From an uncultured Ruegeria sp. (GTDB lineage Bacteria; Pseudomonadota; Alphaproteobacteria; Rhodobacterales; Rhodobacteraceae): a stretch of DNA of 64,000 nucleotides. Below the pieces are notes generated by a model. That model did not search any database and was not told the DNA's origin. It saw only the letters and a list, made by a program, of their open reading frames with translations. The translations under genes were made by a program, and so were the position numbers. This document shows positions 1-8,896 of the stretch, one piece after another (the stretch's first letter is position 1; each line of letters starts with the position of its first letter). The stretch covers positions 310,001 through 374,000 of the forward strand of contig NZ_CANMFF010000003.1 of NCBI RefSeq assembly GCF_947497005.1. The letters are read 5' to 3'.

Positions 1-2123
1 TTTTCGGCACCGGCCTTTTGTGCCAGCCAATGGTCAGAAATCGCGCGCAATTCCGGCAGAACCGGTGCCAATCCTTCTTTCGGGATGATCTCGAACACAT
101 ACCCCTCACGTTGGGCCCGGTTTTTGGCCTGACGGAACCGCTTGCGCGATTTTCCATCCAGCGAGAAATCTTTCAGAGGCACCCGTGCAACCTCGCCGAT
201 TTTCAGGATCGACAGACCGAGATCCAAAAAGGTTGGAAGGTATTTGGTCGAAACGCTGTAGAATGCACACAGCTTCCCTTCGCGATCCGCCATTTCGCGT
301 AGCTGCCAGATCAACTGTTGCCCGGCCGTCTCGTCGCCTATTGGTTCTCCCTTCGATATGACCGCGTTGCCCGTATCAGCGTAAGCTATGAACGCGGTTT
401 CGTCCGGAGAGATCAGGAACTGCTTGTCGCCGGTCAATGATATCTGGGACTCGGTATCCTCACTCTCCATCACCAGTCGTTCCACAACCGCAGGGATTTC
501 GGTGCGTTGGGGCGCTGGTATCTCTCGCCCGAATAGGGAATTTGCAGCGACAATCCCGACGATCACCGCAACAACAAGGCAAGATCGCAGGAAACGCGAT
601 GCGTCCCCGTTCCAGGCGAACTCCCACCACAGAGCGTTTTGATATTCGACGTGCGAATATGCGAAGAGTCCGATCCAGAAAATGACCGCCAGCAGTACAA
701 CGACACTAATCAACCAAGGGATGTTCAGCCTGAAGATCGATGCACCACTGACCCGGTAGAACGCCCCACGGAACAGAGCCAACAAACCAATTGTGCCCAA
801 CATCGAAAGCGCCTCGTGGGTATCTAGCCCTTTGGCAAGAGAGGCAAAGAACCCTGCCGCCATCAACAGCATCGCCACCACCCACGCGCGATAGAGCTTA
901 CGGAACAACCCACGCGATACCAACAACAGCAAAACACCTATAGCGCTGCCCGCAAGGTGCGAAGCTTCGACAAAGGACAAGGGCAGAACTTCACGAAGGA
1001 CGCCAAGGTTCTGGGTGCCCGCGGGCAACGCGCCGGACACCAGAAGGATCACTCCGGCCACCGCCGCAACCCCCGCGGCTACCATGGGAACAATTGGCCG
1101 GATGGCCCGGTAGACCCATGTCGCAGCCCCACCTATCCTGTGCCTTTGCGTCAGCGCGGACGCGACCGCAATGGACAGGCTGGCAATACCAAAAGGCAGG
1201 AAAGTATAAACCAGGCGATACAGCAACAATGCAGCGATCACATCCGAGCGTCCGGACGCGCCAAGCCCAGCAATCAGCGTTGCTTCAAATACACCGATCC
1301 CACCCGGAGCGTGGCTGAGGATACCAACGGCTATGGCGGCAATGTAGACTGTAAAGAAATACGGGTAGCCAACGCCCAGATCGTCCGGCATCAGAACATA
1401 GAGCGCCATGGACGCGCCAAACAGATCTCCGATCGCGGCAAGTGTCAGAAGGCTGGCCAGTTTCCCCCCCGGCAAATCAAAGCCGATTCCAGCGATGGCC
1501 AAACGCCTGCCGCCGCTGGACAACCATATGAACATGGCAACCAATGCCCCCAACAGGCACAGCCCTATGGCGGTTTCGACGGTCTCGCTGACAGGCATCA
1601 CTTTGGATATTCCGTCCGGATGCAGGGTCAGCAATAAACCCAGAATCAAGATAAGCCCCATCCAGAACGCGACCCAGGAGGTTGCGATCACCCCTGCCAC
1701 GCGCCCCAGATCCAACCCAAGAGACGCATAAATTCGATACCGGATGGCAGTTCCGGTAATGTAGGAAAACCCAAGGCAATTTGACACAGCATAGCCACTG
1801 GCCCCCGCCATTCCCGCCACAGGTAAAGGCACCTTGCCACCCGCCACACTTTGCACGGCAAACACATCATAGAGCGATAACGAAAAGAAACTGAATGCCG
1901 TCCAACACAACGCGAAGAACATCAGCTTCCACGACGTCGACGAGATATCCGTCTGTACATCCGACCATTTCACGTGCGCCGACAAATCATGCAAAACTGT
2001 CAGCGCAATTCCGGTAATGAGAACTGGGATTGCTACCCGCAACCAGGGCTTTTCCAGCAAGGTCGTGAGCTTTTCAGCCCAATGCACGGCCAAAGGTTCA
2101 CCGCCATTCTCCGCATTGGTCAT
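1..2123 (-). CDS. mprF: Bifunctional lysylphosphatidylglycerol flippase/synthetase (MprF), 3' end cut by window edge
   Basis: Transfers lysine from lysyl-tRNA to phosphatidylglycerol and flips the product across the inner membrane, which makes the surface less anionic. The frame is open from the ATG at 2123 to the left edge (707 codons). About the first 500 residues form many hydrophobic segments of the flippase domain. They are followed by the start of a GNAT-like synthase domain with FISPDETAFIAYADTG-type sequence and the stretch KSRKRFRQAKNRAQREG, typical of the DUF2156 synthase domain. Family members are usually about 850-870 residues, so roughly 150 are missing beyond the edge. The start is preceded by GGGGAC as ribosome binding site. 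It lies 117 bases downstream of the Lrp gene on the same strand and may be read with it. Family assignment is firm; lysine as the amino acid is assumed from the family. Confidence 0.88.
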   Translation of the reverse strand, partial: MTNAENGGEPLAVHWAEKLTTLLEKPWLRVAIPVLITGIALTVLHDLSAHVKWSDVQTDISSTSWKLMFFALCWTAFSFFSLSLYDVFAVQSVAGGKVPLPVAGMAGASGYAVSNCLGFSYITGTAIRYRIYASLGLDLGRVAGVIATSWVAFWMGLILILGLLLTLHPDGISKVMPVSETVETAIGLCLLGALVAMFIWLSSGGRRLAIAGIGFDLPGGKLASLLTLAAIGDLFGASMALYVLMPDDLGVGYPYFFTVYIAAIAVGILSHAPGGIGVFEATLIAGLGASGRSDVIAALLLYRLVYTFLPFGIASLSIAVASALTQRHRIGGAATWVYRAIRPIVPMVAAGVAAVAGVILLVSGALPAGTQNLGVLREVLPLSFVEASHLAGSAIGVLLLLVSRGLFRKLYRAWVVAMLLMAAGFFASLAKGLDTHEALSMLGTIGLLALFRGAFYRVSGASIFRLNIPWLISVVVLLAVIFWIGLFAYSHVEYQNALWWEFAWNGDASRFLRSCLVVAVIVGIVAANSLFGREIPAPQRTEIPAVVERLVMESEDTESQISLTGDKQFLISPDETAFIAYADTGNAVISKGEPIGDETAGQQLIWQLREMADREGKLCAFYSVSTKYLPTFLDLGLSILKIGEVARVPLKDFSLDGKSRKRFRQAKNRAQREGYVFEIIPKEGLAPVLPELRAISDHWLAQKAGAE

Positions 2124-2240
2124 GGTGCACGTCCCCGCCAGTTTCCGATCGCAGATCAAACGCGCGGCTCGCCCGCCCGTCTGTTATCAAGACTTAATTT
2201 GCCCTCAAACTCTGGCACATTTTGGTTTCATCTCAAAGCG

Positions 2241-2669
2241 CTAGAGCCGCCCCTTGCGCGTAGACAGCAGCAGATTCGTCTCTGATCGCGTCACGCCGTC
2301 GATTTTTCGGATCTGAAACAGAACTTCGTCCAGTTCAGCCAGGGTTTCGGTGCTGATCTCGGCGATCAGATCCCAACTGCCGTTGGTCGAATGGACTGCC
2401 GTAACCTGACGCATGGCTCCGATCCGGGCCATCACCCGCTCTGTCCCGCGCCCTTCAATCTCAAGCATCATCAATCCGCGCACCGGGCTTTGCGCCAGAT
2501 CGCGGCGCGTCAAAACGGTGAAGCCGACGATTTCACCGGACTGTTTCAGCCGCTGCAACCTGCTGCGCACGGTGGTGCGCGTTACGCCCAGCGATTCTGA
2601 CAGCTCAGACAAGCTTGCCCGCGCATCCCGCTGCAACGCATTGAGCAGTCGATTATCCAATTCGTCCAT
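2241..2669 (-). CDS. Lrp/AsnC family transcriptional regulator, divergent from arginase operon
   Basis: A 142-residue Lrp-type regulator with an N-terminal winged helix-turn-helix (about residues 2-55, with LSESLGVTRTTVRSRLQRL) and a C-terminal RAM ligand-binding domain (about 65-140, with the conserved GSWDLIAEI). I chose the ATG at 2669 because GGGAAAA lies at the right distance upstream and the protein then begins with the usual MDELDxxLL of the family. An in-frame ATG at 2729 would add 20 residues that do not fit the family. It is transcribed away from the arginase / CtlX / ornithine cyclodeaminase operon across an 86-base gap. That makes it the likely regulator of that operon, with arginine or ornithine as a plausible but unproven effector. 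Confidence 0.85.
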   Translation of the reverse strand: MDELDNRLLNALQRDARASLSELSESLGVTRTTVRSRLQRLKQSGEIVGFTVLTRRDLAQSPVRGLMMLEIEGRGTERVMARIGAMRQVTAVHSTNGSWDLIAEISTETLAELDEVLFQIRKIDGVTRSETNLLLSTRKGRL

Positions 2670-2755
2670 AACGTTTTCCCATAAAGGATTTTCTGAAACC
2701 ATTTTGAGCAATTTGATGACTTCACGCAAGACACTCTGAAAACGTAAATGAACAT
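2670..2755. promoter_or_regulatory. Divergent promoter region, Lrp regulator / arginase operon
   Basis: This 86-base spacer separates two divergent starts, so it must hold both promoters and, most likely, the Lrp-type operator. It is AT-rich compared with the flanking genes and contains phased A/T tracts (around 2681-2720), as Lrp sites often do. I see no clear perfect palindrome and no strong -35/-10 pair. Confidence 0.5.
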
Positions 2756-3676
2756 ATGGAACTCAAAGATATCATTCTGGTCGGCGCTCCGATGGACGCC
2801 GGAAAACGTCGTCAGGGATGCCGGATGGGCCCTGATGCCTATCGTGTGGCTGGGCTGGAACAGGCGCTCTCGGATCTTGGTCATACCATTCACGACTGGG
2901 GCGACGTGCAAGCAGAAAGTGTGGACATCCCCCAACACCCGCACCTGTTCGCCCTGCCCGAATGCGTGGGGTGGACACGAGCTCTTAGCAAAGTTGCGCA
3001 AAACGCGGCCCAGCGGGGTGTTCCCATTTTCATGGGGGGGGATCACGCCCTGTCCATGGGCACCGTTGCGGGGATGGCCGCGCATGCTGCACAGGTGGAT
3101 CGGCCCTTGTTCGTACTATGGCTTGATGCCCACAGCGACTTCCATACGCCAGACAGCACCGGCAGCGGCAATCTGCACGGAACGCCGGTGGCGTATTTTA
3201 CCGGAAGACCCGGGTTCGAGGCCTTCCCCTCTTTGCCCGCCGTCGTGCCAACAGACCGTATCGGTATGATCGGGTTGCGTTCAGTTGATCCAGCCGAGCG
3301 GGCAGCTTTGGAGCAAGACCGCGCGATGCTCGCAGACATGCGCAGCATTGATGAGAACGGGATCAAAGCCCCACTTTTGGCATTCCTTGATCGCGTAAAG
3401 GCCGAGAACGCCTTGCTTCATGTCTCGCTGGACGTTGATTTCCTTGATCCGGCAGTGGCGCCCGCCGTGGGAACCACGGTTCCCGGAGGTGCCACGGAGC
3501 GCGAAGCCCATCTAGCCATGGAGTTGCTGCATGAAAGCGGACTGGTCAGTTCGCTGGATCTGGTCGAATTGAACCCGTTTCTGGATGAACGCGGTCGCAC
3601 AGCAAAACTGATGGTCGATCTGGCCGCATCGCTGATGGGGCGCCGTATCTTCGACCGCCCCACCCGGAGTTTCTGA
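2756..3676 (+). CDS. rocF: Arginase
   Basis: Hydrolyses arginine to ornithine and urea. The 306-residue protein carries the ureohydrolase manganese-binding motifs in order: GGDH (94-97), DAHSDFH (124-130) and SLDVDFLDP (224-232). The length is normal for bacterial arginases. The ATG at 2756 is the first possible start in frame and has only a weak ribosome binding site. The gene is first in an operon whose next members are CtlX and ornithine cyclodeaminase. The stop codon overlaps the next ATG by one base (TGATG at 3674-3678), which points to translational coupling. The pathway reads as arginine to ornithine to proline. Agmatinase is the main alternative in this superfamily, but the N-terminal sequence and the downstream cyclodeaminase favour arginase. 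Confidence 0.92.
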   Translation: MELKDIILVGAPMDAGKRRQGCRMGPDAYRVAGLEQALSDLGHTIHDWGDVQAESVDIPQHPHLFALPECVGWTRALSKVAQNAAQRGVPIFMGGDHALSMGTVAGMAAHAAQVDRPLFVLWLDAHSDFHTPDSTGSGNLHGTPVAYFTGRPGFEAFPSLPAVVPTDRIGMIGLRSVDPAERAALEQDRAMLADMRSIDENGIKAPLLAFLDRVKAENALLHVSLDVDFLDPAVAPAVGTTVPGGATEREAHLAMELLHESGLVSSLDLVELNPFLDERGRTAKLMVDLAASLMGRRIFDRPTRSF

Positions 3677-4596
3677 TGCTGTCTCTACAAGCACCCTCTG
3701 CCGTTGTCATGATCCGGCCGCACGCTTTTGCGTCCAACCCGGAAACACGCGATGACAATGCGTTTCAAACGTTGAGCTCCACGTCTGCCGAGACCACGTC
3801 TGAAGCGGCAAGGGATGAGCATGACCGGGCAGTTCTGCAATTGCGCGACGCAGGCGTCACGGTTCATGTCTTTGACGATTTCGGCGACCTCGACACACCT
3901 GACAGCGTTTTCCCAAACAACTGGTTTTCCACACATCTAGGTGGTCATGTAGCGATTTACCCTATGTTTGTGCCATCGCGCCGACGCGAGCGGAGATCCG
4001 ACGTGATTGAGGTACTCAAACAAGAATACCGCGTGCAGGACGTCATAGATTATTCCGGGCTGGAACAAGACGATCTGGCATTGGAAGGGACCGGCGCGAT
4101 GGTGTTGGATCACGTCACCCGCATCGCCTACACGGTCACGTCCAATCGTGCCGACCCGGTCCTGCTGGAACGGTTCTGCACCCATTTCAACTATGAGCCA
4201 ATCGCCTTCGAGGCCCGAGACGCGAAAGGCCGGGATGTCTATCACACCAACGTGTTGATGGGTATTGGCACGCATTACGCCTTGATCTGTCTAGATATGA
4301 TATCGGATCCTGATCGCCGGTTGACCGTTCGCAATCGGTTGGAGGAATCCGGTCGAACCGTCATTGATCTGACACACGGGCAAATCGCCGAGTTCGCTGG
4401 CAACGCAATTGAGTTGTCGGGGCGCGACGGGCTGGTGCTGGCCTTGTCCAGCAGAGCACTTGCCGCTCTCACACCAGACCAAATCGCGACAATCCAGGCC
4501 AGCGCAACACCTTTGCCACTGTCCGTTCCAACTATTGAAACTGCCGGTGGGTCCGTGCGCTGCATGATCGCAGGCGTCCACCTTGCCCGCCGATAG
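3676..4596 (+). CDS. ctlX: CtlX-type citrulline/arginine-related amidinohydrolase
   Basis: A 306-residue member of the guanidine-modifying (amidinotransferase / arginine deiminase-like) superfamily. Visible signatures are FPNNWFSTH (79-87), the acidic DDLALEGTGAMVLD segment (132-145), HTNVLMGIGTH around a catalytic histidine (190-200), and the C-terminal GGSVRCMIAGVHL with the expected nucleophilic cysteine at 296. These features match the group called citrulline utilisation hydrolase CtlX. The start overlaps the arginase stop by one base and the ornithine cyclodeaminase gene follows after 9 bases. The cluster therefore probably routes arginine and related guanidino or ureido compounds to ornithine. 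The exact substrate (citrulline, dimethylarginine or another) cannot be read from the sequence. Confidence 0.8.
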   Translation: MLSLQAPSAVVMIRPHAFASNPETRDDNAFQTLSSTSAETTSEAARDEHDRAVLQLRDAGVTVHVFDDFGDLDTPDSVFPNNWFSTHLGGHVAIYPMFVPSRRRERRSDVIEVLKQEYRVQDVIDYSGLEQDDLALEGTGAMVLDHVTRIAYTVTSNRADPVLLERFCTHFNYEPIAFEARDAKGRDVYHTNVLMGIGTHYALICLDMISDPDRRLTVRNRLEESGRTVIDLTHGQIAEFAGNAIELSGRDGLVLALSSRALAALTPDQIATIQASATPLPLSVPTIETAGGSVRCMIAGVHLARR

Positions 4597-4605
4597 GAGA
4601 GCACT

Positions 4606-5646
4606 ATGCAACCTTCAGACAAGGCCTTGGTGCCTTTCGTTTCCGTCGACAACATGATGCGACTGGTTCACCATGTTGGTGTCGAGCAGATGATCATGCA
4701 GATCGCCGCTCAGATCGAAGCTGATTTCAAACGATGGGAAAGCTTCGACAAGACGCCGCGCATTCCGGCACACTCGCCTCATGGTGTAATTGAGCTTATG
4801 CCAACTTCGGATGGTGAGGCGTACGGGTTCAAATACGTTAACGGGCACCCCAAGAACACTTCTGAGGGGCTACAGACAGTCACCGCATTTGGCCTGCTGG
4901 CGGATGTCTACACGGGCTATCCAACGCTGTTGACCGAAATGACAATGCTGACGGCACTGCGCACAGCGGCAACTTCAGCTCTGGTCGGGCGCTATCTGGC
5001 CCCGAAGAATGCCACAACGATGGCCATGATCGGCAATGGCGCGCAATCTGAATTCCAGTGCCTCGCCTTCAAATCAATGTGCGGGATCGACACAGTACGG
5101 CTTTATGATACCGACCCGAACGCCACCGCGAAATGTGCCGCCAACCTTCAGGGTAAGGGCTTGGCAGTCATCCCTTGTAAGTCGCCGGAAGACGCCATCG
5201 AAGGCGCCCAGATCATCACTACCTGCACAGCTGACAAGAAATACGCCACAATCCTGACCGACAACATGGTTGGGCCTGGTGTCCACATCAACGCCATCGG
5301 AGGCGATTGCCCCGGCAAGACCGAGTTGCATCGTGATATCCTGTTACGCTCGGAAATCTTTGTCGAATACCCCGAGCAAACCAGGATCGAAGGCGAGATT
5401 CAGGCGCTGGACGCGGATCATCCGGTAACTGAGATGTGGCAGGTCATCACCGGTGCCGCCAATGGACGCACCGATGAGCGGCAGATTACCTTGTTCGACA
5501 GCGTTGGCTTCGCGATCGAAGATTTCTCGGCGCTGCGCTATGTCAAACAGGCGATCGAAGGCACTGCATTCTTTGAACCGCTGGACATGTTGGCCGACCC
5601 GGACGATCCGCGCGATCTGTTCGGTATGCTGATGCGAGCCAGTTAA
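4606..5646 (+). CDS. Ornithine cyclodeaminase
   Basis: Converts L-ornithine to L-proline with release of ammonia, using bound NAD. The 346-residue protein belongs to the OCD / mu-crystallin family: MTMLTALRTAATSAL near residue 105, the Rossmann motif MIGNGAQSEFQ near 145 and INAIGGDCPGKTEL near 230. The long form with the ENTSEGLQTVTAFG-like region matches true ornithine cyclodeaminases better than alanine dehydrogenase-like members. A GGAG (4592-4595) sits just before the ATG. Third gene of the arginase operon, so arginine nitrogen and carbon end as proline. An inverted repeat element follows and probably ends the transcript. Confidence 0.9.
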   Translation: MQPSDKALVPFVSVDNMMRLVHHVGVEQMIMQIAAQIEADFKRWESFDKTPRIPAHSPHGVIELMPTSDGEAYGFKYVNGHPKNTSEGLQTVTAFGLLADVYTGYPTLLTEMTMLTALRTAATSALVGRYLAPKNATTMAMIGNGAQSEFQCLAFKSMCGIDTVRLYDTDPNATAKCAANLQGKGLAVIPCKSPEDAIEGAQIITTCTADKKYATILTDNMVGPGVHINAIGGDCPGKTELHRDILLRSEIFVEYPEQTRIEGEIQALDADHPVTEMWQVITGAANGRTDERQITLFDSVGFAIEDFSALRYVKQAIEGTAFFEPLDMLADPDDPRDLFGMLMRAS

Positions 5647-5659
5647 GACACGACCAAGA

Positions 5660-5778
5660 GGGGCTCTGCCCCCGCCGCCCTGCGGGCGCCTCCCCCGAGG
5701 TACTTTCAGCCAGATGAAGTATAGGATCCTTTCTTCATCTGGCTTCAAATACCTCGGAGCGCGAGGCAGAGCCTCGCC
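5660..5778. repeat. Two composite repeat units, head to head, between convergent genes
   Basis: Two copies of one unit face each other across a 13-base spacer (5720-5732). On the minus strand 5719-5660 reads CTTCATCTGG, then TACCTCGGGGGAG, then a GCGCCC/GGGCG hairpin and a GGGGGCAGAGCCCC hairpin. On the plus strand 5733-5778 reads CTTCATCTGG, then ATACCTCGG, then GCGAGGCAGAGCCTCGC. Together they form a long cruciform-capable element between the ocd and dctM stop codons. The unit recurs at 41646-41706. It is well placed to end both transcripts, though no clear T-tract follows. Confidence 0.8.
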
Positions 5779-5784
5779 ACTTCG

Positions 5785-7188
5785 TTACCCAGCAAGCGAC
5801 GGCAGGTAGAGAACAATGCCGGGGAACGCCACGAGCATTGCGATGGTCAAAGCGTCAGCTATGAAAAAGGGCATGACGCCTTTGAACACGTCCTGCACAC
5901 TCAGGTCCGGACGCACTCCGGCCACGACAAAACAGTTCAGTCCGATGGGCGGTGTGATCAGGCAGAACTCGGCCATTTTAACCACCAGAATACCAAACCA
6001 GATCGCGCACATCGGGCCTGACATTCCAAACGCACTTTCAGCCGCACTGACGGTTTCGCCACCGTTCAGAGCCATCACCGCAGGATAGACAACTGGCAAA
6101 GTTAAAAGCAACATTCCGATTGCATCCATGAACATGCCCAACACCGCATAGGCCAGCAGAATACAGACCAAAATCATCATGGGCGACATTTCAAGGCTTG
6201 TGATCCAATCTGAAAACGCGCCCGGAAGGTCCGCGAAACCCAGGAAACGTACATAGATCAAAACACCCCAGATGATCGAGAATATCATCGCGGTTAGCTT
6301 TGCGGTTTCCAAAAGCGCGGATTTGAACTCGGTCCAACGCATCCCATGGAACAAGGCGAAACAGAACACGATGAAAGCACCGATTGCGCCGCCTTCCGTT
6401 GGCGTGCCCCAGGCCTTTTCACCAAAAGGGTTATAAACAAAGCAGATGATGATCAGAATGACAGCGACAATTGGAATGGCGCCAGGAAGCGCGGCAAAAC
6501 GCTGTTTCCAGGTAAAGCCCTTTACAGGGGGGCCAACGGACTTAAAGATCACCGCAATCCCGACGATCAGCAGACCGTAAACTACGGCAGAAAACGCGCC
6601 CGGAATAAATCCGGCCAGCAACAGCTTACCGACATCCTGCTCGACGATAATCGCATAGATTACCAGAATAGCCGAAGGTGGGATCAGTGATGCCAGCGTC
6701 CCCCCGGCCGCAACCACGCCGGCTGCAAAGCGTTTGTTATACCCGACCTTCAGCATTTCCGGAATCGCAATGCGAGCGAAGACGGCGGACGTCGCAACCG
6801 ACGCGCCGGAAACTGCCGCGAAACCAGCGGTGGCGAAGACGGTCGATACCGCGAGCCCGCCGGGAACCCAGGCGACCCATCGTTTGGCGGCCTCGAACAA
6901 GGCACGCGTGAGGCCGGCGTAATATGCCAGATACCCGATCAGAATAAAGGTTGGAATCAGACTAAGGGTGTGGGATGCGACCTTGGAATGCGGCACCTGC
7001 CCCGCGGTCTTGACGGCCACCGTCACTGCCTTTCCAAATCGATCCGGATCGTAGCCAAACTTGGCCCAGAAAATCCAGGTCAAACCGACAAGCCCGGCCA
7101 AACCCGCCGCAAAAGCAACGCGCATGCCTGTCACAACAAGGACCAGCAGACCGCCCGTGACCCAGAGGCCAATCTCAATCGTGTCCAT
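5785..7188 (-). CDS. TRAP transporter large permease subunit (DctM family)
   Basis: The 12-14 helix channel subunit of a tripartite ATP-independent periplasmic transporter, driven by the sodium or proton gradient. The 467-residue protein is hydrophobic throughout, with the family stretches GGTLASLIPPSAILVIYAI (about 165-183), GMFMDAIGMLLLTLPVVYP near 350 and AEFCLITPPIGLNCFVVAG near 405. It is slightly longer than the usual 425-440 residues. Last gene of a dctP-dctQ-dctM operon, 3 bases after dctQ. The substrate cannot be inferred from this subunit. The operon converges on the arginine catabolism operon, which does not by itself link them. Confidence 0.9.
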   Translation of the reverse strand: MDTIEIGLWVTGGLLVLVVTGMRVAFAAGLAGLVGLTWIFWAKFGYDPDRFGKAVTVAVKTAGQVPHSKVASHTLSLIPTFILIGYLAYYAGLTRALFEAAKRWVAWVPGGLAVSTVFATAGFAAVSGASVATSAVFARIAIPEMLKVGYNKRFAAGVVAAGGTLASLIPPSAILVIYAIIVEQDVGKLLLAGFIPGAFSAVVYGLLIVGIAVIFKSVGPPVKGFTWKQRFAALPGAIPIVAVILIIICFVYNPFGEKAWGTPTEGGAIGAFIVFCFALFHGMRWTEFKSALLETAKLTAMIFSIIWGVLIYVRFLGFADLPGAFSDWITSLEMSPMMILVCILLAYAVLGMFMDAIGMLLLTLPVVYPAVMALNGGETVSAAESAFGMSGPMCAIWFGILVVKMAEFCLITPPIGLNCFVVAGVRPDLSVQDVFKGVMPFFIADALTIAMLVAFPGIVLYLPSLAG

Positions 7189-7191
7189 GTA

Positions 7192-7821
7192 TCAGTCCTG
7201 CCCTTCGAACTGCTCGGCCTCGGCCGCTGCCTGTTCCGCCGCATCCTGTATCAATGGCACGGCCGCCGGAGTGTCCAGACCGAGCCAGAACGCCCGGCCA
7301 TACCCCCAAACCTGTAGTGCAAGTCGAAGGCACAGGACGGAAAACGCAACAGGCACCAGAAGTTTTGCAGGCCAAAGGGGAATGCCGATATCAATAGAAC
7401 TGTCCCTGCTCCACATTGGTGCGCCAATATCAAAGGACCGGTCGAAATGCGACCAGCTGCCCCAAACCAGTGCCAGCATCAGAAAGAGGATCAAAACAAC
7501 CGAAATCAGTTCGAACAACCACAGCGCCCGTCCGCGCAGGCGGGAAATAACGATATCCATCCGAATGTGACCGCCGTCGCGCTGAACATATGAAATGCCA
7601 AGAAAGGCGATGAGCGGCATCGCTTGCTCAATCCAGTCGACATATCCCGGCAAGGGCGCATTCACGGCGTTGCGCCCACTGACGGAAATGACGGCCAGGA
7701 CCATCAATCCAAACACGGCCAAACCGCTGATGAACGCCAGAAATCGCTCCAGCTTCAACAAATGCTGGTCCAGCTGGCTGAGACGGCTGCCGTCTACCAG
7801 CACCGTGGCCTGTCCTGCCAT
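7192..7821 (-). CDS. TRAP transporter small permease subunit (DctQ family)
   Basis: The four-helix membrane partner of the large TRAP permease. The 209-residue protein has hydrophobic segments near residues 32-52, 65-85, 105-125 and 150-170. It contains DWIEQAMPLIAFLGISYVQRDGGHIRMDIV, the DctQ signature in which a conserved arginine-aspartate region precedes HIRMD (about 62-92 overall). The C-terminal tail is Ala/Glu rich. It lies between the solute-binding protein and the large permease on the same strand and depends on both for function. Confidence 0.88.
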   Translation of the reverse strand: MAGQATVLVDGSRLSQLDQHLLKLERFLAFISGLAVFGLMVLAVISVSGRNAVNAPLPGYVDWIEQAMPLIAFLGISYVQRDGGHIRMDIVISRLRGRALWLFELISVVLILFLMLALVWGSWSHFDRSFDIGAPMWSRDSSIDIGIPLWPAKLLVPVAFSVLCLRLALQVWGYGRAFWLGLDTPAAVPLIQDAAEQAAAEAEQFEGQD

Positions 7822-7879
7822 TCCGGTGTTTCCTTATTGTTTGATGCCGGGTGCCTGGATGGCACCCGGATACCCAGGA

Positions 7880-8896
7880 TCAGTTGCCACCGCGTTGCTG
7901 TTTCAGCGTCACCTGCACAAGATCATAAAGATCCTGAGCTGGCAGGCCCTGTGCTGTCATGTCCGCAATCCACTTTTCGCGAATGGGATCAGCCGCCTTG
8001 GTGCGGAACTCGTCAATCACGGCCTCATCGATATTGACCTTCTGGACGCCCTTTTCTTCCAGAACGCTGTCCCACTGCTCGAGCAACCCGCCGTAGTTCG
8101 CCAGATAGTGATCAATCGCCTCATTGATCGAACTGTTCAGCGCCTCGCGGTGTTCGGCTGGCAAGGCTTCATAGGCTTCAATGTTGACAACAACCGGGCA
8201 GTTAACTGTTCCGGGATTCAGGTTTGCAGTCCACCAATCAGCCTCGTTGATCGTCCCAAAAGACAAGTGTGCGTGCTGGGCGAAGGCCACGGTGTCGACG
8301 ACACCCGATTCCATCGCGTTGAAAGCTTCGGTCGCGGGAACCGAGGTGGGAACCCCTCCGACGGCCTCGAAGGCTTGCCCAAGGCCGCCAGTTGCCCTGA
8401 CCCGCATTCCATCAAAATCGGCCAGTTCATCCCGCGGCTCGCCGGTGCCGACAATATTATACTGCGGCATCGGTGAGGTCATGATGATGCGCGCGTTCCA
8501 TTGGGCCATCTCGTCCTTGACTGCAGGATGTTCATACACCGCATGGCTGACCGCAACCTCTTCCTGCAAATTGTTCACACCCAGGAATGGCAGCTCCAAA
8601 ACGGTAATTGCCCGGTTCTTGTCGCGGTGATAGCCCGCGCAGAACTGAGCCATCTCAAAGGCGCCAATCTCGATGCCGTCCAGATTTTCACGTGGCTTGG
8701 ACAATCCGCCATAGCTGACATTGATGGTGAACTCGCCACCCGTCTTTTCGCTGACGAGTTCAGCCAGTTTTTCAACATGTTCAGTAAAGGCGCGGCGCTT
8801 ACCCCAGACGGATGCATTCCATTCAGTTGCAGCTGCTTCGGTGACGAAGGCAACGCCAAGGGCGGCGACGGCAGCACCGCTCAACATCTTTTTCAT
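7880..8896 (-). CDS. TRAP transporter substrate-binding protein (DctP family)
   Basis: The periplasmic receptor of the TRAP system. The 338-residue protein starts with a signal peptide (MKKMLSGAAVAALGVAFVTE, cleavage expected after ATEAAA or nearby) and has the DctP features GMRVRATGGLGQAFEAVGGVP (about 165-185), with the conserved arginine that binds carboxylates, and NAMESGVVDTVAF near 198. That arginine suggests a carboxylate ligand. First gene of the operon, with a good GGGAGAAA ribosome binding site. The ligand is unknown; dicarboxylates, sugar acids and keto acids are all possible. Confidence 0.88.
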   Translation of the reverse strand: MKKMLSGAAVAALGVAFVTEAAATEWNASVWGKRRAFTEHVEKLAELVSEKTGGEFTINVSYGGLSKPRENLDGIEIGAFEMAQFCAGYHRDKNRAITVLELPFLGVNNLQEEVAVSHAVYEHPAVKDEMAQWNARIIMTSPMPQYNIVGTGEPRDELADFDGMRVRATGGLGQAFEAVGGVPTSVPATEAFNAMESGVVDTVAFAQHAHLSFGTINEADWWTANLNPGTVNCPVVVNIEAYEALPAEHREALNSSINEAIDHYLANYGGLLEQWDSVLEEKGVQKVNIDEAVIDEFRTKAADPIREKWIADMTAQGLPAQDLYDLVQVTLKQQRGGN

